Under the pieces are notes generated by a model. It saw nothing but the letters and a program-made list of their open reading frames with translations, was not told the DNA's origin and searched no databases. Shown piece by piece: positions 53,938 through 62,006 of a stretch of DNA of 64,000 nucleotides. The position numbers and the translations under genes are program-made. Positions within the stretch are counted from its first letter, which is position 1, and each line of letters begins with the position of its first letter. The DNA is taken from assembly GCA_964473735.1 (NCBI GenBank), contig CAYYQD010000001.1:1-64000 (forward strand), given 5' to 3'. The DNA is from JAADCS01 sp964473735 (lineage in GTDB: Bacteria > Hydrothermota > Hydrothermia > LBFQ01).

Positions 53938-56013
53938 TCAGTGCCTGAACAACCTCTTACCTGTGAAGACCAGCTTTATCCCCAGCTCTTTCGCCCTCTC
54001 TATAACCTCCGGGTCCCTTTTAGAGCCCCCCGGCTCCGCCACCACCTTAACGCCGAACCTGTAGGCCCACTCTACGGAGTCGGGGAAGGGGAAGAAGGCG
54101 TCCGAAACTAAGGTGGAACCGAAGGCGTTATCGTCCGCCTTGAGCAGGGCTACCCTTACGGCCGTAACCCTATCCACAAGGCCGCTACCCGTACCGAAGA
54201 GGGTCCTATCCTTTACGACCACGGCGGCGTTGGATTTGGCCCACTTGACCATCTTCAGACCGAAGACGATGTCCTCCACCTCCCTGTCGGTGAGCGGTTC
54301 CGTTTTGCTCTCTATGAATTCGTACGGAGGGTCAAAGTCGGTGGTCTGCACTAATATGTCCCCCCCCTGCATGAGCATCTGTAGGTGCGGGAGCCTGTAC
54401 TTGAAGACGTCTATCTTAAGGATACGTAATCTCCTCTTCTTCCGCAGTATCTCAAGGGCTCCCTCCGAGTAGTCCGTGGCCACGATAACCTCGTAGAAGT
54501 GCTCCTTAAGCTTGCGGGCTAAGTCCTCCTCAACGGCGAAGTTTAAGGCTATTATCCCTCCGTAGGCCGCCTGCATGTCCCCCAACAGGGTCTTCTCGTA
54601 GGCCCGTATGGGATTCTCCGCCTCCGCCCCGGCGGTGGGACTCCCGTGCTTTACGATAACGATGGCGTGGTCAGAGAACTCCTGTACGGCGCTCCACGCC
54701 GAATACACGTCTAAGATGTTGTTGTAAGACAGGTCGGGACCGTGAAGCTGCTCTATGGCGGACAGGAAGGAGTTGGGAGGGTTGGTATAGAGCCACGCTT
54801 TCTGGTGTGGGTTCTCACCGTATCGGAGTTCCACAGGGTCTTTGACGTGGATAAAGATGTTCCTGTAAAGCTCGGAGGGGTAGAGGATTCCTCCCAGCCC
54901 CTCGTAGATCTGGATGTCGTACCCCGCTGTGCGAGAGAAGGCCTTTACGGCCAGCCTCTTTCGGGTCTCCTCGCTCACCTTACCCTCCTTCTCCTCCATC
55001 TCCAGCATAAAGGAAGCTATGTCCTCCGGGTCGGTTATAACGGATACGTAGGCGTAGTTCTTTGCGGCCGCCCTGATGAGGGCTACACCCCCTATGTCTA
55101 TCATCTCCACGATCTCATCAACGTCCTTGCTCCTCTGTAAGGTCTCCTTGAAGGGGTAGAGCTGTACGAAGACCACCTCTATGTCGGGAACGTCTAACTC
55201 CATCGCTACGGGGAGGTCGTCCTCCCTGTGAAAGAGTATCCCACCCATGATGTAGGGGTTGAGGGTCTTCACCCTTCCGCCGAAGACCTCCGGAAAGCCC
55301 GTAAGGGCAGAAACTTCAAGGGCGAATACGCCGTTATCCCTGAGGTACTTGGCCGTCCCCGACGTCGCCACTATGGAGTACCCGTACTCCTGAAGGAAGT
55401 GGGCGAACCGGGTTAGTCTGGGTGTCTTTTCGTACGAGGCCAGCAGGGCGTACTTCGGAGGCTTACCGAATAGGAACTTCACTAAGGTATCAAAGTACAG
55501 AGCGTGCTCCACCTGATGGATCCTCCTCTCAAGGCTCTCCAACGACTCCTCCCTGAACAGCGGAACCACCCTCTGGGCCAGTATGGGACCGGCATCCACC
55601 TTCTCCGTCACGATGTGCACGGTTACTCCGGTGAATTTCGCGCCGGAACTCCACGCTCTCCTTATGGCGTCCCTACCCTTGAACGCCGGAAGCAGGGAGG
55701 GGTGTATGTTGAGGACCTTTCCACGGAAGGCCTCTACCGTCTCGGGCGGAAGGATCCGCATGTACCCGGCCAGTACTACCGCATCCACCCTGCCTACGGA
55801 CTTTATAGCGTTGAGCGTAGGCTCGCCGGGGTCCTCAATCACCCGGTGAGGTACCCCCAACCTCCTCGCCCTCTCTATGGCCCTCGCTTCGGGGTTGTCG
55901 GTTATGAGTAAGGGGAAGCTTATGGGGTAGTGGGTGGCCCTCGCCCGGCGTACCAGAGCCTCAAAGTTACTTCCGTTTCCCGACGCTAATACCACGACTT
56001 TCTTTTCACGCAC
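53938..56013 (-). CDS. purNH: Fused PurN-PurH purine biosynthesis enzyme
   Basis: 691 aa from GTG 56013, set by TAGAAT (complement of 56021-56026) 7 nt upstream; the longer frame to 56142 runs into the tRNA. Residues 1-185 are GAR transformylase (SGNGSNFEAL; catalytic Asn102, His104, Asp140). Residues 187-691 are PurH: IMP cyclohydrolase (VATSGTAKYL, GGRVKTLNPYIMGGIL) and AICAR transformylase (IVKHGSPTAGAE, VDRVTAVRVALL, FTGKRLFRH). Three steps of IMP synthesis, two of them using 10-formyl-THF, are carried on one chain. No frameshift or stop separates the parts. Confidence 0.9.
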   Translation of the reverse strand: MREKKVVVLASGNGSNFEALVRRARATHYPISFPLLITDNPEARAIERARRLGVPHRVIEDPGEPTLNAIKSVGRVDAVVLAGYMRILPPETVEAFRGKVLNIHPSLLPAFKGRDAIRRAWSSGAKFTGVTVHIVTEKVDAGPILAQRVVPLFREESLESLERRIHQVEHALYFDTLVKFLFGKPPKYALLASYEKTPRLTRFAHFLQEYGYSIVATSGTAKYLRDNGVFALEVSALTGFPEVFGGRVKTLNPYIMGGILFHREDDLPVAMELDVPDIEVVFVQLYPFKETLQRSKDVDEIVEMIDIGGVALIRAAAKNYAYVSVITDPEDIASFMLEMEEKEGKVSEETRKRLAVKAFSRTAGYDIQIYEGLGGILYPSELYRNIFIHVKDPVELRYGENPHQKAWLYTNPPNSFLSAIEQLHGPDLSYNNILDVYSAWSAVQEFSDHAIVIVKHGSPTAGAEAENPIRAYEKTLLGDMQAAYGGIIALNFAVEEDLARKLKEHFYEVIVATDYSEGALEILRKKRRLRILKIDVFKYRLPHLQMLMQGGDILVQTTDFDPPYEFIESKTEPLTDREVEDIVFGLKMVKWAKSNAAVVVKDRTLFGTGSGLVDRVTAVRVALLKADDNAFGSTLVSDAFFPFPDSVEWAYRFGVKVVAEPGGSKRDPEVIERAKELGIKLVFTGKRLFRH

Positions 56014-56020
56014 GGAGGTT

Positions 56021-56056
56021 ATTCTACCGGAGAAGGACGCCCGCCGACCGTATAAT
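56021..56056. promoter_or_regulatory. Divergent promoters of purNH and tRNA-Pro
   Basis: TAGAAT on the minus strand (56021-56026) and a perfect TATAAT on the plus strand (56051-56056), 16 nt before the tRNA. Confidence 0.65.
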
Positions 56057-56072
56057 TCCAGCCTCAAGAGGG

Positions 56073-56147
56073 CGGGGTGTAGCGCAGTCTGGTTAGCGCG
56101 CCCGGTTCGGGACCGGGAGGGCCGGGGTTCAAATCCCCGCACCCCGA
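56073..56147 (+). tRNA. tRNA-Pro (CGG anticodon)
   Basis: 75 nt. Acceptor CGGGGTG/CACCCCG, D-arm GCGC/GCGC, anticodon stem CCCGG/CCGGG with loop TTCGGGA (anticodon CGG), T-arm CGGGG-TTCAAAT-CCCCG and discriminator A. CCA is not encoded. Confidence 0.95.
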
Positions 56148-56165
56148 CTTGTCAGGCAAAAGGAG
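56140..56165 (+). repeat. 26-bp direct repeat at the tRNA-Pro 3' end, copy 1
   Basis: Begins with the last 8 nt of the tRNA (CACCCCGA) and continues through TTGTCAGGCAAAAGGAG-like sequence. Copy 2 at 56218-56243 has 24 of 26 identical bases. Confidence 0.75.
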
Positions 56166-56166
56166 C

Positions 56167-56225
56167 GTAGGTGTAGCGCTTGGCATGGGGCCGAGAGGTT
56201 ATGGACCAGAGGCCTCTCACCCCGA
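56167..56225 (+). pseudogene. tRNA-Pro remnant
   Basis: GGTGTAGCGC (56170-56179, identical to 56076-56085 of the tRNA) and CACCCCGA (56218-56225) bracket a segment 16 nt shorter than in the intact tRNA. The segment holds an imperfect hairpin GAGAGG/CCTCTC. Looks like a decayed tandem copy; it cannot fold as a tRNA. Confidence 0.5.
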
Positions 56226-56243
56226 CCTGTCAGGCAAAGGGAG
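56218..56243 (+). repeat. 26-bp direct repeat at the tRNA-Pro 3' end, copy 2
   Basis: Second copy, 78 nt downstream of the first, closing the tRNA remnant. Arrangement resembles an att-type duplication of a tRNA end. Confidence 0.7.
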
Positions 56244-56291
56244 TAGAGGGAGGGGGTTGTATCCGCCTGTTCAAGGTACGGAGGGGGTACT

Positions 56292-56978
56292 ATGAAGGGT
56301 GGAAGGAGGGGTAAAGAGATCGTCATAGCCATAGACGGTCCTTCCGGCGTAGGGAAAACGACCGTGGCCCGAAAGGTGGCGGATCGTCTCGGGCTTAAAG
56401 CCGTAAGTACAGGTGCCCTTTACAGGGCCGTCGCGTTGCACTTTCTCAGGAAGGGCCTGACCCCGGAATCCCCCATAGACGTTGATAGAGGGCTAAAGGA
56501 CGTTGAGGTGTGGCAGGAGTACATAGACGGTCGCATACGTACCTTCCTTAACGGTGAGGACGTAACGGAAGAGCTGGATACCGTTGAGGTATCCGACATG
56601 GCCTCCCGGGTGGCCGCAGTAAAGGAGGTCAGGGAGTTCCTGCTGGACGTTCAGAGGAGGCTGGCCGAGGGAGGGGCCGTGGTTGAGGGTAGGGATATAG
56701 GCACGGTAGTGCTTCCGGACGCCGACGTAAAGATATTCTTGGACGCCTCAACCGGAGAGAGGGCTCGCAGGAGGTACGAGCAGCTGGTGTCCGAAGGTGT
56801 AAGCGTGTCTTACGAGGAGGCTTTAAGGGACATCAGAGGCAGGGATATACGGGACTCCTCCCGGGACGTCGCTCCCCTAAAGAGGGCGAAAGATGCCGTG
56901 TACATAGACACCACCCACATGACGGCCGATGAGGTGGCCAACCGTATAATCAAAATCGTAAGGGAGATAGCCCCATGA
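56292..56978 (+). CDS. cmk: Cytidylate kinase
   Basis: 228 aa. Phosphorylates CMP and dCMP. P-loop GPSGVGKTTVARKVA (about 16-30), STGALYRAVAL, GRDIGTVVLPDADVKIFLDA, and RDIRDSSRDVAPLK are the family set. GGAGGGGG lies 5 nt before the ATG. The site may be read from the tRNA promoter, since no -10 box lies next to the start. Overlaps coaE (ATGA). Confidence 0.95.
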   Translation: MKGGRRGKEIVIAIDGPSGVGKTTVARKVADRLGLKAVSTGALYRAVALHFLRKGLTPESPIDVDRGLKDVEVWQEYIDGRIRTFLNGEDVTEELDTVEVSDMASRVAAVKEVREFLLDVQRRLAEGGAVVEGRDIGTVVLPDADVKIFLDASTGERARRRYEQLVSEGVSVSYEEALRDIRGRDIRDSSRDVAPLKRAKDAVYIDTTHMTADEVANRIIKIVREIAP

Positions 56979-57583
56979 AGGTTCTGATAGGTCTTACCGG
57001 AAACGCCGGTGCGGGAAAGAGTACGGTGGCGAGGATGTTCAGCGACCTCGGCTTTACGGTTGTAGATGCTGACAGGGAGGCCCACAAGGTCCTCGGTCAT
57101 CCTGACGTGATAGCCTTCCTGAAGGAGCATCTACCCGAGGCCCTCAAAGAGGGTGAGGTGGATAGGGGGGTGCTCGGTGAGAAGGTGTTCAAAGACCCCC
57201 ACTTCAAGGAGGAGTTTGAACGGGTCGTCCGTCCTCTGGTACTTGAGCAGATAAAGAGGACCATAGAGAGGTCCGACGCCAAGGTTATCATGGTGGATGC
57301 CGCCCTCCTGTTTGAGTACGGGGTGGCGGACGCCTTTGACACCATAATCGTGGTCTGGGCTCCCGAGGAGGAGCTGGTTAGACGTCTGGTAAAGCGTGGG
57401 GTACCGGAGGAGAGGGCACGGGCCATACTGTCCTCCCAGATGCCTCAGGAGGAGAAGGTTAAGAGGGCGGACTTCGTAATTCGCAACTACGGATCAATAG
57501 AGGACGTCAGGAAACAGGTTGAACAGGTGGCCCGGGCCATAATGCGTAAGATAGAGGAAGTGGAGCTGTCGTGGTTCCTGTAG
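56975..57583 (+). CDS. coaE: Dephospho-CoA kinase
   Basis: 202 aa. Last step of CoA synthesis. P-loop GLTGNAGAGKSTVARMF, VVDADREAHKVL, and the lid region with RLVKRGVPEERARAILSSQ and ADFVIRNYGS are present. Starts within the last codon of cmk. Confidence 0.95.
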   Translation: MKVLIGLTGNAGAGKSTVARMFSDLGFTVVDADREAHKVLGHPDVIAFLKEHLPEALKEGEVDRGVLGEKVFKDPHFKEEFERVVRPLVLEQIKRTIERSDAKVIMVDAALLFEYGVADAFDTIIVVWAPEEELVRRLVKRGVPEERARAILSSQMPQEEKVKRADFVIRNYGSIEDVRKQVEQVARAIMRKIEEVELSWFL

Positions 57584-57827
57584 TAGCGAGGGTCCTGTGG
57601 CGAACCTATAACAAAAAATCGGGAAATTTTTGATGTATCCGAACCCCCTTTAATAAAACTACAGGGTTTTGAAATTCGCCTGTACTCGGAAGCAAAAACC
57701 AAGGGGTAAGGAATAAGTCCAATCCCCCCGCCGGGGGGACATATCTCAACGATTGGCGCACCGTTTTTGGTACCATTTCCATAAAAAAAGGGGGGAGACT
57801 TCTCCCCCCTCAAAGGACGTTTCTCCT
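57584..57827. other. AT-rich spacer between convergent genes
   Basis: No ORF. Holds a GC hairpin TCCCCCC-GCC-GGGGGGA near 57723-57739 without a T-run, and the subtilase terminator at its right end. Confidence 0.5.
57782..57810 (-). terminator. Intrinsic terminator of the subtilase gene
   Basis: GGGGGGAG (57790-57797) pairs with CTCCCCCC (57802-57809) around ACTT; on the minus strand a run of seven T follows (complement of 57783-57789). Confidence 0.88.
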
Positions 57828-59987
57828 TTAGCGTACGACCACGCGGTAGCTCTTCCCCTCGCTTACGACGAAGTAGATGCCGGACGGAAGTGCGACCTTC
57901 TGACCCTCCCCGTAGGCTCCCATGAGACGGCCGGACACAGTGTAGAGTCGGGCCTTCCGGTTGAAGGTGATGGTCCTGTTGTCCACGGAGTACGGGAGGT
58001 GCGAAGCCTTAGATCTGGGACGTTCTGACACGCTCAGGCCGTCCCCGTTACCGCAGGGGCCAGCATCCACGACGACGAGGCTGTAGGGCTGGGTACCTCC
58101 GGGCTTAGGGTTGTTGAGCGCCCTGCCGTAGACCTTCACCTTCCATACGCCCCGCTTGGCCGGAGCCACGTACACCACCTCCACGGGGTTCAGGTAATCC
58201 CTGCCGCTGGGGTTAGGAACCGAGACTCCACCGCTGAAGATATTACCGTGGTACTCGTTCCCGTCCGCTCCCTCCACTATGAGGTCCAGGTCGTTCTGAA
58301 GGTAAGTCCCGGGAGCATCGGTCCATGCCAGCACTATCTTGACGTAGTCCGTGTACATGGACTCGTTGCATCCTACCGTGACGTTATACACGGCCGTATC
58401 GCCTGCCTGAATACCGACGCTGTCATCCACCACGAAGAGGCGGTGACGGTACTCTGGGGGCATGTCCGCGAAGAAGAGCACCCTGCTCAGGTTGACCCCT
58501 CCGAAGCCCACCTCGTTGTTGGGGGGAGAAGGCTCGTACTCAAGGGGCTGGGCGGAGGCTATCAGGGCGGCCTTTAGCAGTGATCCCTGCGGTACGAACC
58601 CGTTCGCCGTGTCTTTAGTCCCGCTCGGATACCACCCCTCGCGGAAGTACTGGCGTACGAGCAGAGCGGCACCGGCTGCGGCGGGAGACGCCATGGAGGT
58701 TCCCTGAAAGCCATTATTCACGACCGAGCAGGAGTAGGTCCTATCGGTTCTGTTTAGGGCGGAGCCTATGAAGGAGGGGCTGTAGTGGTAATCACCACCG
58801 GGGGTCATTATCTCGGGCTTTAACCTCCCATCGTAAGCTGGACCCTGAGAGGAGTAGTAGGCCCTGTGCTCGTGAGGTTTGGTGAATTCGTCAAAGGCTC
58901 CGGTGGCTCCAACGGTCAGGTTGTTCTTGGCCGTTGCCGGGGAACCTATGGAACCGTCCTCCGAGGCTCCGTCCGAGCTGGAGTTTCCCGCGGCGATGAC
59001 CACTAAGGCGTCGGGATTATCCCACATGAAGGCGTCCACGTCGTAGGCGGACGAGCTGTAGGTGTTGAAGTTGGAGCCCCAGGAGAAGTTTATGACGCGG
59101 GCCCCGCTGTTGTAGAAGTCGGTTAGTATGTCGTATATGGAGGAACTGTAGCATATGCTTCCACAGCTTCCACAGGACGGCCCTCCGGCGTCCCCGAACA
59201 CCACCTTGGCCATGTAGGCCATACCCTTGTAGTTGTAGAATATGGAGCTGGCCGAATCCGGATACCCTAAGAAGGTGCCCGTGACGTGGGTGCCGTGTGA
59301 GTAGCTACAGGAGGCGAAATCGTCAGCGTAGCTGGAGAGAACCATGTAGTTTATCACCTTCCTGTGGGTGGGCCCGGGAGTTATTACGGTCGTATCACGG
59401 AAGAAGCAGGAGTAGTAGTCCAGCCCCGTGTCCATCACTCCACCGATCTCCCCCTCTCCGTTTATACCGTGGGACCACACCAACGAGTCCCCGTCAACGT
59501 GGGTCTGTATGTACCAGCGCGTGTGGTTGTTCCACAGGTACTTCCTTAGGTCCGGCTCAACTTTGGAAACCTGCTCCATGGAGGCCAGCCTCAGGGAGAC
59601 GTTCAGGGCGTCTTCGGGGGATACGGACACCTTGAACCGCGGGAGGATGGATGTGGGGAACTTCTCCGGCATCAGACCGAGGAAGGCTATAGCGCTGAAG
59701 AGGTCGGCCTCGGACTCACCGGGATACCCGGAGACTATGAGTCTCACCTTCCCACCGTATATGGCTTCCTCCAGCTTCCCCTCGTATATCAGAGAGGACA
59801 CTTTGAGCTCCTTCGGCACGGGTCGGATACTTATCCCGGGGAGTTTCAGGTTCTCCGGGACATGCGCCACGTACCCGTATCCGGGGACGTACTGGTATAT
59901 CTGAACTCCGTGCTCACGCAGGGTACGGGCGTTTATATCCCCGTTCCCGTTGATCAACGCCCATCCACCTATCAGCACCGTTATCAT
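57828..59987 (-). CDS. Secreted subtilisin-like serine protease (S8)
   Basis: 719 aa. Catalytic triad Asp186 (GVMDTGLD), His231 (HGTHVTG), Ser431 (GTSMASP), with oxyanion Asn335 (AAGN). Residues 10-160 are a propeptide-like region; Cys272, Cys275 and Cys279 lie together (GGPSCGSCGSICY), an unusual insertion. A P-domain-like beta region follows at about 520-640. The tail (ARLYTVSGRLMGAYG ... LPSGIYFV ... VVVR) is sorting-like. TATAAT (complement of 59997-60002) ends 9 nt before the ATG. Short N-terminal hydrophobic stretch MITVLIGGWAL. Confidence 0.88.
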   Translation of the reverse strand: MITVLIGGWALINGNGDINARTLREHGVQIYQYVPGYGYVAHVPENLKLPGISIRPVPKELKVSSLIYEGKLEEAIYGGKVRLIVSGYPGESEADLFSAIAFLGLMPEKFPTSILPRFKVSVSPEDALNVSLRLASMEQVSKVEPDLRKYLWNNHTRWYIQTHVDGDSLVWSHGINGEGEIGGVMDTGLDYYSCFFRDTTVITPGPTHRKVINYMVLSSYADDFASCSYSHGTHVTGTFLGYPDSASSIFYNYKGMAYMAKVVFGDAGGPSCGSCGSICYSSSIYDILTDFYNSGARVINFSWGSNFNTYSSSAYDVDAFMWDNPDALVVIAAGNSSSDGASEDGSIGSPATAKNNLTVGATGAFDEFTKPHEHRAYYSSQGPAYDGRLKPEIMTPGGDYHYSPSFIGSALNRTDRTYSCSVVNNGFQGTSMASPAAAGAALLVRQYFREGWYPSGTKDTANGFVPQGSLLKAALIASAQPLEYEPSPPNNEVGFGGVNLSRVLFFADMPPEYRHRLFVVDDSVGIQAGDTAVYNVTVGCNESMYTDYVKIVLAWTDAPGTYLQNDLDLIVEGADGNEYHGNIFSGGVSVPNPSGRDYLNPVEVVYVAPAKRGVWKVKVYGRALNNPKPGGTQPYSLVVVDAGPCGNGDGLSVSERPRSKASHLPYSVDNRTITFNRKARLYTVSGRLMGAYGEGQKVALPSGIYFVVSEGKSYRVVVR

Positions 59988-60229
59988 GACACCGATATTA
60001 TACTGCTGCTTTCGGGTGGCGCACGGAGGTGGTGCGATTTACGACGGGAGACGTGGCCCTACACAGGGCACACTGCTGATGTCTCAACAACGCGGAATGT
60101 ACTTCACGGGCAGGGGCTTCTTAGACCTCGCATTAACCGTCCGTCTTCCCCGAAGGAGATGGTAGCCGGGAAAAAGAAGTATGGTAGGGTGCGGATGGGA
60201 ATACGTGTGCCTGAAAACACCGAAACCGC

Positions 60230-60955
60230 CTAATACCCCCTCCTTTCCACCCACACGCCACCTAAGAGGAGGAGCAAGAAGGTGGCTAAGAAACGCAGGC
60301 TCTCGTTCAGAAGCTGAAGGTTTACAACCCTGAGGATCTGGTTGGGGTCTCCCGGGACGGTCCCTTTGACCCCCAGGAAGGGGGTCAGGTCCAGCCAACC
60401 CACGGCCCAGGATATGAGCATAACCATGAGGACGGCGAAGAACCAGCGAAGAGGGAGGTCTTTCACCAGAGCCGCCGATACGATACCCGATGTCAGGAAC
60501 GTAAGGATGCGGAGGTACTGGGCGAGGATACCCTTAGCTACGATGGAAGTTCTGGCAAGGTCCTCTATACCCCTGACATTGAATATGGAGAGAGAGCCGG
60601 AGATCTTCATAACGAGGTACCCCCCTACTACGAGTATCGCGAAGTACAGGGTGGCCTGAAGGATAAGCCATACCTCCTTGGACAGGAGAATGACGGTGCG
60701 ATTTACGGGCAGGGAGTTGACGAACTCGTAGAGGCGCCCGTCCCTCTCGTTGAAGTAGGTGGCTATACCCGCGAATATGGACCACAGGAACAGGCCCGCT
60801 CCCGCGAGGAACAGGAACAGAAGGCCGACGTTGTTCCCCCGTTTGACGTAGAATACGGATAGACCTACGAATAGGGACACGATAGCCACGTTGGTGAAGA
60901 ACCACGGTAAAGAAAGCCTCACATCCTTTTCAAAGAGGGTCCAGAAACCTCTCAT
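60230..60955 (-). CDS. ABC-2 type transporter permease
   Basis: 241 aa from ATG 60955, with TATAAT (complement of 60962-60967) 6 nt before it; the frame further upstream is rejected. Six membrane helices, N-terminal amphipathic MRGFWTLFEKDVRLSL, and a charged cytosolic loop (FNERDGRLYEFVNSLPVNRT) are typical of CcmB/NatB-type ABC-2 permeases. No ATPase gene is next to it, so its partner is unknown. Substrate unknown. Confidence 0.72.
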   Translation of the reverse strand: MRGFWTLFEKDVRLSLPWFFTNVAIVSLFVGLSVFYVKRGNNVGLLFLFLAGAGLFLWSIFAGIATYFNERDGRLYEFVNSLPVNRTVILLSKEVWLILQATLYFAILVVGGYLVMKISGSLSIFNVRGIEDLARTSIVAKGILAQYLRILTFLTSGIVSAALVKDLPLRWFFAVLMVMLISWAVGWLDLTPFLGVKGTVPGDPNQILRVVNLQLLNESLRFLATFLLLLLGGVWVERRGY

Positions 60956-61002
60956 CGTGGGATTATACCTCCGGGAGGTGTGGAACCTCCCGGAAGGATG
61001 TA

Positions 61003-61992
61003 TCACTTCTCCTCTAACTTCAGTATGTCCGTTATCTTTACCCCTACCTGAGCCCCACCGGAGAAGACACTGCCCGTGCGCTTTGCCTCAAGCCGCTTCC
61101 TGTCCAGATCGTAGGCCTCTGCGGGTAGCTCAACGTACCCCACGTCCCTTATGAGGTCCTTCACGTGGGCGAGGTAGTAATCCACGAACTTTTTGACGTA
61201 AGGTTTCGTCTCGTAGGATTTCTTATTCACGTAGATGAAGATGGGGCGGGAGAGGGGCACGTACTTACCGTTTATCACGTTCTCAACGGTCGGCATCACA
61301 GGACCGTCTCCGTTGTCTATGGGTACGGCCTTCAGTTTGTCCTTATTCTCAAGGTAGTAGGCCAGACCGAAGTACCCCAGGGCGTACCTGTCAGAGGCCA
61401 CCCCCTGAACCAGTACGTTGTCATCTTCGGAGGAGGTGTAGTCTCCCCTGCTCGCCCCCTCCTTCCCGACTATGGCCTTGGTGAAGTAGTCAAAGGTTCC
61501 CGAGTCTACGCCGGGACCGAACAGGTGTATCTCCTCGTCGGGCCACCCTTCCCTTATCTGGCTCCACTTCGTTATCTTACCCTGGGATTCGGGCGACCAG
61601 ATCTTCTTCAGCTCCTCCACCGTGAGGTGGTCCACCCACGTGTTGTCGGGATTGACGACGACGGTTATGGCATCGTACCCTATGGGCAGCTCGTAGAACT
61701 CTACGCCGTTCTTTTTGCAGAGCTCCATCTCCGTCGGTTTTATGGGGCGGGACGCGTCGTTTATATCCGTCTCCCCTCTGCAGAACTTCTTGAATCCTCC
61801 ACCGGTTCCGGATATACCGACAGTGACCTTGATGTCGGGGTTGTCCTTCTGGAACTCCTCCGCCACAGCCTCGGTTATGGGGTAGACGGTTGAGGAGCCG
61901 TCAACGGATACCACCTTGGTCTTTCTGGACTTCCCACACCCGTAGGCGAGGAAGGCCAGTACCGTAGCCGCAAGAAAAAGCTTCCTTATCAT
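61003..61992 (-). CDS. pstS: Phosphate-binding lipoprotein PstS
   Basis: 329 aa. Signal MIRKLFLAATVLAFLAYGC with Cys19. DGSSTVYPITEAVAEEF, SGTGGGFKKFCRGETDI (phosphate loop), and PGVDSGTFDYFT are the PstS hallmarks. Delivers phosphate to PstCAB, which is not in the window. It follows the porin gene by 14 nt, so the two are co-transcribed. Confidence 0.92.
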   Translation of the reverse strand: MIRKLFLAATVLAFLAYGCGKSRKTKVVSVDGSSTVYPITEAVAEEFQKDNPDIKVTVGISGTGGGFKKFCRGETDINDASRPIKPTEMELCKKNGVEFYELPIGYDAITVVVNPDNTWVDHLTVEELKKIWSPESQGKITKWSQIREGWPDEEIHLFGPGVDSGTFDYFTKAIVGKEGASRGDYTSSEDDNVLVQGVASDRYALGYFGLAYYLENKDKLKAVPIDNGDGPVMPTVENVINGKYVPLSRPIFIYVNKKSYETKPYVKKFVDYYLAHVKDLIRDVGYVELPAEAYDLDRKRLEAKRTGSVFSGGAQVGVKITDILKLEEK

Positions 61993-62006
61993 GGCTGTCC
62001 TTCTGT

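Noticed and set aside
53885..53943. Short plus-strand frame leaving gap 2 and ending TGA at 53943
   Set aside because: Only 18 readable codons, opposite the end of purNH and made largely of the 22-bp repeat; cannot be supported as a gene.
56014..56142. Upstream extension of the purNH frame
   Set aside because: It runs through the tRNA-Pro and both promoters, and the residues have no similarity to PurN.
57723..57739. GC hairpin after coaE as an intrinsic terminator
   Set aside because: Stem is strong but the loop is only 3 nt and no T-run follows on either strand.
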